From: Adiantum capillus-veneris
Taxonomy: Eukaryota; Streptophyta; Polypodiopsida; Polypodiales; Pteridaceae
Length of the DNA stretch: 64,000 nucleotides
Direction of reading: 5' to 3'
Assembly: GCA_014529385.2 (NCBI GenBank)
Contig: CM043969.1
Coordinates: forward strand, 68,289,676-68,353,675
The position numbers and the translations under genes are program-made. Positions 58,153-64,000 of the stretch are shown piece after piece. A model generated the notes under the pieces. The model did no database searches, had not been told where the DNA came from, and saw nothing but the letters and a program-made list of their open reading frames with translations. Numbering within the stretch: position 1 is the stretch's first letter; every line of letters begins with the position of its first letter.

Positions 58153-58342
58153 GTCTTTGTATTGATTCAGATGTAATTGCAGGGAATGTACTAATTCTCT
58201 GTAGTTGACTTGGTTGGAGTTCGTGCTTAGGAGTTAGTAGCCCAAATGTCTTTGTGTTGATTCGGATGTAATTGCAAGGGATGTACTTATTATCTATAGT
58301 CGACTTGGTTGAAGTTCGTGCTTAGAAGTTAGTAGCCCAAAT
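58153..58342. repeat. 95-bp tandem duplication
   Basis: 58,153-58,247 and 58,248-58,342 both start GTCTTTGT.TTGATTC.GATG and end AGTAGCCCAAAT, with a handful of differences. Confidence 0.85.
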
Positions 58343-58636
58343 GCCCTAGTTATATATGTGAGTTCACTCATTTTTCAAGGGGTCCTTAGTCTTTTCAATC
58401 TTATCTTGAAGGATGTGAAATCATGAGAGCTTCAAGTGGGCTATTGTGACCTAGAGCTACTGTCGCATTTGTATTACAAGTTCTTGCAATCAACCAATTC
58501 TTGCCGCATTGTGGCTTTCTATGGATGCAACACTTTTCTTGTTTTGTGGTTTGATGGGTTGAGTGAAAAGCGCAGTTGTGGAAGAACTCGTTACTTGGGA
58601 TACCAGGATAAAGGGTTCTTTTGTTACTCTAATTTT

Positions 58637-58863
58637 TGTTGGAATTAGGGTTGCAGAGAAACACACACAGCTTGGAGAAGACGAAGGAAGCTCAAGGCAC
58701 ACAATAGAGAGTGTGTTAGTTAGTGTGCAATGGAAAGATAGTTAGCCCTAGAGTGATGGGCGTATATACAATGCACGGGGGAAAAAACCTCCTAAAGAGG
58801 GAAAAAATGCCCCGGCGGTCCTAGTGTGTTCACACACATCACTACCACATGTATATGGTAACA
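58637..58863 (-). repeat. 3' LTR of the intact copia
   Basis: 227 bp; low-coordinate end of a minus-strand element. Preceded, on the element strand, by CCAGGGGGGATT (58,864-58,875), the polypurine tract. Confidence 0.95.
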
Positions 58864-58938
58864 AATCCCCCCTGGAGTGATGCGGTGAACGAGAGCTGGC
58901 ACATGAGTAAAGGGAAGTGCCATGCCCTGAGGACAGGA

Positions 58939-61900
58939 TCAGTCCACAAAGGGGAGTAAGCCCAAAGCTTTGCGGAAAGCTTCAAGATTCTCACGAGACA
59001 ATGCCTTTGTGAAAAGATCTGCAAGGTTGTCCTGTGTTGGCACATAAGCCAAGCTGATCTCTCCTGCTGAGAGCCTCTCCCTGACATAGTGGTAATGCAC
59101 CTCAATGTGCTTTGTGCGAGCATGAAAAACTGGGTTCCTCGCAACTGCCAATGAGCTCTGACTGTCAGTGTAGATAGTGTTGGCAGTGTCCTGTCCAACA
59201 CCCAAGTCAGCCATAAGGCGTCTGAGCCATACACACTCAACCGTAGCTGTGAAGACTGCCTTGTACTCAGCCTCACAACTTGAAGTGGCCACAGTAGGTT
59301 GCTTCTTGCTCAACCATGATATACATGAACTGCCAAGCATGAAACAAAAACCACTTGTGGACACTCGCGTGTCAAAACAACCAGCCCAATCTGAGTCCGA
59401 AAAAGCATGTAAGTCTGGCGGCAATGATCCCCCCTTGGGATAAAACAAGCCAAGATGTAAAGTGCCACTAAGGTAGCGGAAAATCCTCTTGACAGCCTGC
59501 CAATGCTTAGACCCTGGGCTATGCATAAATCTGCTGACCTGCGAGACTGCAAACTGAATATCTGGCCTCGTGTTGCATACATAAATGAGGCAGCCAACAG
59601 CAGTTTGGTAAAGAGTGACATCAGCAGGATCGCCAGCATCATGTAGACTCAACTTCAAACCTGTTTCCATGGGAGTGGCAATAGGTTTGCAATCCTCAAG
59701 TCCAAACTTACATAGCAATGTCTCTATGTAACTTTTCTGACACAAGGCAATACCACCATCACACTGCTTAAACTGTATACCCAAGTAATGATGCAACAGC
59801 CCCAAATCTTTCATCTTGAAAGTAGCATTCAAATCAGCCTTAAATTCAGCAATATGTCTCTCATTTGGTCCAGTGATCAGCAAATCATCAACATAAAGAA
59901 CCACAATGAGAAATACATCATCCTTACGCTTTACATACAATGTGCTTTCTGTTGGACTGTTACGAAAGCCTCGTTTAACCAAATGAGTGTCAGCTTTCTC
60001 ATACCAAGCACGAGGAGATTGCTTCAACCCATACAAAGCCTTCTTACATTTGCACACTTTGTCCTCTTGTCCTTTTATGACAAAACCGCGAGGCTGCGTT
60101 ACATAAACTTCCTCAAATATGTCACCATTCAAGAAAGCAGTAACAATGTCTGATTGATGTACATCCCAACCAAAATGAGCTTCCAATGCACATAGAAAAC
60201 GCACAGTAGTCATACGACAAGTGGGAGCAAAAGTCTCTTCATAATCTATGCCTTTTTGTTGTGCATAACCCTTTGCAACAAGTCGAGCCTTATGGCGATC
60301 GATCTCACCATCCGGCTTGCGTTTCAACTTGTAAACCCACTTCGTACCAATGGCCTTTTTGCCAGGAGGCAAATCACATAAAGTCCATGTGTCATTCTCT
60401 ATAAGTGCATCATATTCTGATTTCATGGCAGCAATCCAATTTTCTGAATTCTGTGCTTCATCAAAAGACAGAGGCTCCTCAACATCATGTAAACTAGACA
60501 CAGCCAAAGCATAACAATCTGATGCATAAGATGCATGGCGAGAGCCTGAACGAGTACGGCTAGATAAAGGTGCATCCAATTTACTGTCACGCAAAGTGTG
60601 CACCAGCCATTTTGGCATACCTCTAGCCTGCTCATTTTCAGCCCTTTCCTCATCAAGTACATCATGTACATCTGCATCAGTAATAAGCTGTTCTAAAACA
60701 TTTTCAGAAACCCCCATAGGCTGTACATTTGCCTCATTGGAACTTACATTCGTATTTCCACCACTGAAAAGAGGCAACAAAGTGTCATAAATGTCCTGTG
60801 AGCTTACATTACTGTCTCTAGTACATGACAGCAAGGGCTGAACAGAATCTTCCACAAACACTACATCCCGTGAAACCAGAATACATTTTGTTTGCGGATG
60901 ATACAACCTGTAACCTTTGCTTTCAGCACCATAACCAACAAAAATACATTTGACAGCCTTATCATCCAATTTTCTGCGCTGCACTTGTGGCACCAAAGCA
61001 TATGCCAAACAGCCAAAAACACGCATGTGCTCAATAGAAGGTTTTCTATCATGCCATGCTTCATATGGAGTAATAGACTGCAAAGCTTTCGTAGGACACT
61101 TGTTAAGTACATAAGTGGCACACATGATGGCCTCAAGCCAAAAAGAATGCGGCAAAGCTTGACTTTTGACCATACATCGTGCCATTTCCGTTAGTGACCT
61201 GTTTTTCCTCTCAGCAACACCATTTTGCTGAGGTGTATAAGGCACTGTACATTGGTGTTTTATCCCACGACTAGCCAGAAATGCATTAAATTCATGAGAC
61301 ATATACTCCCCCCCTCTATCGGAACGGAGGGTGCCCATAGTACATTTTGAGACATTTTCAGCCATAGCCAAAAATTGTTTGAAGCACATAAAAACTTCGG
61401 ACTTCGCTTTAAGCGGAAATACCCATGCATGCCTGGAGTAATCATCAATGAAAGTCACGAAGTACAGGTAATTGCCCAAGGACGGAGTTTGCATGGGCCC
61501 ACAAACATCACTATGCACAAGCTGCAACCTGCATGTGGCCCTAACTGAACCATCCATTGGAAACTTAGAACGCTGCATTTTACCCAGAATACAGCCTTCA
61601 CAAACATGTTTGACAGGTGCTTCAAGAGGCGGCAAAGAAGCAACCATATCAGATTTCTGCAAACGCAACAAACTGGCAAAATTCAGATGACCAAAACGTG
61701 CATGCCAAAGTTTTGCATCTGAAATAGCCCTTGAATCTGCAACAGCATTTGCAAAATTTTGTCCACACTTGTCATACAAAGTGAGCTTATACAGCCCACG
61801 GCACAAAAGCCCAGATGCAACAATTTCATCACCAAAACTGAGATCATGAATTGTACATCTGTCATCCACAAATTTGACTACAAGTCCAAGTCTAGCAAGT

Positions 61901-63225
61901 GCAGATACAGACAAGAGATTCTTCTTGATCCCAGGTACATAAAGTGCATCAACAAGTGTGAAGGAACTGCCATTAGCAGCAGTGAGCACAATCTTTCCAA
62001 CTCCCTGAACTAGATAAGAGGCGTTGTTGGCACAAGTGACTGAATTCCCATGAGGGACAGACTCGAGAGAGGTAAACAATTCACGATGTGAGGTAATGTG
62101 CTTTGTAGCACCACTGTCGAAATACCACACATGTGAATCTGCAGCAACTGACAAGCATGCATCATGGACAGCAGGATTGTAAGTGCACTCTGCGCTAAAA
62201 GCCCATTCTGCATCAACATCAGCATCACAATCTCCTTTCACAGAAGACTCAACAATGGCTGCATTTGTAGTGGAACCAGCATTTGCAGTGGAACCACCCT
62301 CTTTCTTCTTAGCCTCTTTGGCCTTCAACTTAGGACACGACTTGATCAAGTGATCATTGGCTTTACAATAATGGCAACGCATCTTCTTTTTGCCCTTATC
62401 ACCAGCATTGCCAGACGAAGTGCTGCCACCAGAAGCATTAGGAACAGAATTTTTGCCACTCGCAGCAGAACCATAAGAAGTGGCTGCATTACTGTTACCA
62501 CCCTTTCTTTGAGAAGCAATAAAAGCCTGTTCAACTGCACGCTGCCTAGTCCTGTTTTTTCTAGAAAGTGACTCTTGCAACAGCAATGTGCATAATGCAT
62601 CAAACTTGACAACTTCAGGATTTCCTTGGGTCATCAGTCTCCAAGTACTAGCAAAAGTCTGGTAGGAATCTGGTAAGGCATCAAGAACAGTCTGCACAAG
62701 GGAACTGTCTGAAATGACTTCACCTGCAGAAATGAGTTGCTCATTGATATCCTTGACACTAGCAAGGAAAGTGTCCATATCATCTTCCTCATGCATAATC
62801 TTCGACTCTAGCTCTTTACGCAGCAAAGCAATTTTAGCCTCATTGCGGCTTGCATAAAGACCTGCTAGAATATCCCAAGCCTGTTTTGCAGATTTTGCTG
62901 AACGGATGTGAGGAATAATGGTGCGCTTCACAGACAACGCAATCAATGCATGAGCCTGCGCATCCTTAACATCCCAACGAGCTTGTTCTGCCGTAGGCAA
63001 AACAACTCTAACAGCTGCAATCCTTGCAGCAAGACCTGCAACATCCTCAACATCGCCTACATCTTCAGAACCAGGACGTACATCAATGCCCTGCACAATG
63101 TTCCAGACACCTTTTGACACAAGAACATGTTGCATCATATAAGCCCACATAGGGTAGTTGTCCCCATCCAACCTGTCCTCAGCAGCAAACATCTTGAACA
63201 CATCTGTGTTGTTGTTGTCAGCCAT
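58939..63225 (-). CDS. Ty1/copia gag-pol polyprotein, 1,428 residues, intact
   Basis: The start chosen is ATG 63,225 (MADNNNTDVF); an upstream in-frame ATG at 63,294 would add 23 residues of leader. The order is: gag (UBN2-type, about residues 20-230); zinc knuckle CHYCKANDHLIKSC (284-297); protease WYFDSGATKHIT with catalytic D370; integrase with an HHCC finger (HARFGHL..CEGCILGK) and core acidic residues in FIDDYSRHAW, LRSDRGGEY and PQQNGVAERKNRS; RT with YVDDLLIT; RNase H with FSDSDWAGC, SSCEAEYKA and TDSQSS. All catalytic residues are present and there is no stop or shift. The enzyme set copies element RNA into DNA in virus-like particles and inserts it into chromosomes. Confidence 0.97.
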   Translation of the reverse strand: MADNNNTDVFKMFAAEDRLDGDNYPMWAYMMQHVLVSKGVWNIVQGIDVRPGSEDVGDVEDVAGLAARIAAVRVVLPTAEQARWDVKDAQAHALIALSVKRTIIPHIRSAKSAKQAWDILAGLYASRNEAKIALLRKELESKIMHEEDDMDTFLASVKDINEQLISAGEVISDSSLVQTVLDALPDSYQTFASTWRLMTQGNPEVVKFDALCTLLLQESLSRKNRTRQRAVEQAFIASQRKGGNSNAATSYGSAASGKNSVPNASGGSTSSGNAGDKGKKKMRCHYCKANDHLIKSCPKLKAKEAKKKEGGSTANAGSTTNAAIVESSVKGDCDADVDAEWAFSAECTYNPAVHDACLSVAADSHVWYFDSGATKHITSHRELFTSLESVPHGNSVTCANNASYLVQGVGKIVLTAANGSSFTLVDALYVPGIKKNLLSVSALARLGLVVKFVDDRCTIHDLSFGDEIVASGLLCRGLYKLTLYDKCGQNFANAVADSRAISDAKLWHARFGHLNFASLLRLQKSDMVASLPPLEAPVKHVCEGCILGKMQRSKFPMDGSVRATCRLQLVHSDVCGPMQTPSLGNYLYFVTFIDDYSRHAWVFPLKAKSEVFMCFKQFLAMAENVSKCTMGTLRSDRGGEYMSHEFNAFLASRGIKHQCTVPYTPQQNGVAERKNRSLTEMARCMVKSQALPHSFWLEAIMCATYVLNKCPTKALQSITPYEAWHDRKPSIEHMRVFGCLAYALVPQVQRRKLDDKAVKCIFVGYGAESKGYRLYHPQTKCILVSRDVVFVEDSVQPLLSCTRDSNVSSQDIYDTLLPLFSGGNTNVSSNEANVQPMGVSENVLEQLITDADVHDVLDEERAENEQARGMPKWLVHTLRDSKLDAPLSSRTRSGSRHASYASDCYALAVSSLHDVEEPLSFDEAQNSENWIAAMKSEYDALIENDTWTLCDLPPGKKAIGTKWVYKLKRKPDGEIDRHKARLVAKGYAQQKGIDYEETFAPTCRMTTVRFLCALEAHFGWDVHQSDIVTAFLNGDIFEEVYVTQPRGFVIKGQEDKVCKCKKALYGLKQSPRAWYEKADTHLVKRGFRNSPTESTLYVKRKDDVFLIVVLYVDDLLITGPNERHIAEFKADLNATFKMKDLGLLHHYLGIQFKQCDGGIALCQKSYIETLLCKFGLEDCKPIATPMETGLKLSLHDAGDPADVTLYQTAVGCLIYVCNTRPDIQFAVSQVSRFMHSPGSKHWQAVKRIFRYLSGTLHLGLFYPKGGSLPPDLHAFSDSDWAGCFDTRVSTSGFCFMLGSSCISWLSKKQPTVATSSCEAEYKAVFTATVECVWLRRLMADLGVGQDTANTIYTDSQSSLAVARNPVFHARTKHIEVHYHYVRERLSAGEISLAYVPTQDNLADLFTKALSRENLEAFRKALGLLPFVD

Positions 63226-63570
63226 GGTAAATGCTGCACCTGATGTGAAAACTGCCCGAAAATAGGAGAAATGGAGTGGGAACAACTTGTGCATAGCACA
63301 AACCGTAGAAGACTATAAGGCACCTGTTATGCAAAAAACGACACTGACAGAAAATCTGCACAAAATGACGAAATAGCCTGTGCAGTACTGCCCGTAGTGG
63401 AAACGGAGGCCGAAATGAGCCCAAATCAAAATTCTGAGCAGACCCAGCTCTTCGAGCTTACCCAAAATATTTGTCAACCTGCGAACGCTCGCCAAAGCTC
63501 ACTGAAATCGGAGAAAGTGAGCAGGCGTGTGCTGGAGCAGCTGGCGACTAAGCCCGGGAGGACGTGACCT

Positions 63571-63582
63571 GCTCTGATACCA
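63571..63582 (-). promoter_or_regulatory. Primer-binding site of the intact copia
   Basis: TGGTATCAGAGC on the minus strand, two bases inside the 5' LTR; complementary to initiator-Met tRNA. Confidence 0.9.
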
Positions 63583-63584
63583 AT

Positions 63585-63811
63585 TGTTGGAATTAGGGTT
63601 GCAGAGAAACACACACAGCTTGGAGAAGACGAAGGAAGCTCAAGGCACACAATAGAGAGTGTGTTAGTTAGTGTGCAATGGAAAGATAGTTAGCCCTAGA
63701 GTGATGGGCGTATATACAATGCACGGGGGAAAAAACCTCCTAAAGAGGGAAAAAATGCCCCGGCGGTCCTAGTGTGTTCACACACATCACTACCACATGT
63801 ATATGGTAACA
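63585..63811 (-). repeat. 5' LTR of the intact copia
   Basis: 227 bp, identical to 58,637-58,863; carries the element promoter. TGTATATAC at about 63,712-63,720 is a TATA-like candidate. Confidence 0.95.
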
Positions 63812-63816
63812 ATTTT

Positions 63817-64000
63817 GACAAATTGTAGAGTTTTACGAATTCTCATGTCATTCGTTCTGTAAGTATAATGGTCTTGGGATGCTTTCTTAATATGTTTTTG
63901 CTCCATTCTTTGAATAAGGTTTCCACAAGTAATGTTTTTGACACAAAGGATGCATTTTCACTCTCTTCTAATTCATCTACCTCTTGCTCAAAGAGGATGG
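63817..64000. other. Flanking sequence, nothing recognised
   Basis: Continues the sequence that precedes 58,632, split by the copia insertion; no feature seen. Confidence 0.5.

Larger units (their letters stand above)
58637..63811 (-). mobile_element. Intact Ty1/copia retrotransposon, 5,175 bp
   Basis: Two 227-bp LTRs (58,637-58,863 and 63,585-63,811) appear identical base for base, beginning TGTTACC and ending CCAACA on the element strand. A perfect ATTTT duplication flanks it (58,632-58,636 and 63,812-63,816). A primer-binding site, a polypurine tract and one uninterrupted gag-pol ORF are all present. Identical LTRs imply a very recent insertion, and the element may still be mobile. Confidence 0.97.

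Noticed and set aside
1-64000. CRISPR arrays, bacterial operons, rRNA or functional tRNA genes
   Set aside because: No spaced short direct repeats, no rRNA-like sequence and no complete cloverleaf; only tRNA-like box fragments were seen.

Overview
The window is nuclear DNA of a land plant. The clues are plant-type LINE ORF1 domains, chromodomain Ty3/gypsy elements, Ty1/copia elements primed by initiator-Met tRNA, introns of 70-100 bp with GT..AG ends, and long (CT)n/(CA)n leaders. A fern or another plant with a large, repeat-rich genome would fit, but the species cannot be fixed from the sequence. No ordinary housekeeping gene is recognisable; almost everything is nested mobile DNA.

Layout. 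0.5-6.6 kb: a decayed LINE on the minus strand, inserted between copies of a short tandem repeat. 7.0-8.5 kb: the 3' end of a gypsy-like element whose integrase-like tail reads in frame into a second retropepsin-like domain. 8.5-15 kb: LTR fragments, a 91-bp (CT)n tract, a 108-bp tandem repeat and a collapsed gypsy element. 15.0-22.9 kb: a nearly complete but stop-ridden Ty3/gypsy gag-pol on the minus strand. 24.3-30.0 kb: a head-to-tail LTR-internal-LTR-internal-LTR array of a non-autonomous retroelement, broken by foreign LTR-like insertions. 30.0-32.3 kb: another LTR, a diverged tandem repeat and a small TIR element.

The most remarkable object is at 32,382-54,858. Two inverted 35-bp termini (32/35 matching) enclose four intron-containing genes: A, unknown, plus strand; B, minus strand, a fusion of a histone H3-like domain, a Ulp1-type cysteine protease and a lysine-rich H1-like tail; C, unknown, plus strand; D, minus strand, transposase-like. 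After subtracting a 9.0-kb gypsy element (inserted in an exon of A with an ATGTA target duplication) and a 3.8-kb copia derivative, about 9.65 kb remains. I interpret this as a large cut-and-paste DNA transposon that captured an H3 gene and carries a SUMO/ubiquitin-like protease. This copy is dead (frameshifts and stops in B, C and D; A split), but the design may be undescribed.

55.0-58.6 kb holds a gag fragment, a 1.24-kb imperfect palindrome with coding-like arms and a 95-bp tandem duplication. 58.6-63.8 kb is an apparently intact Ty1/copia element with identical LTRs, an ATTTT target duplication and an uninterrupted 1,428-residue polyprotein, the youngest insertion in the window.
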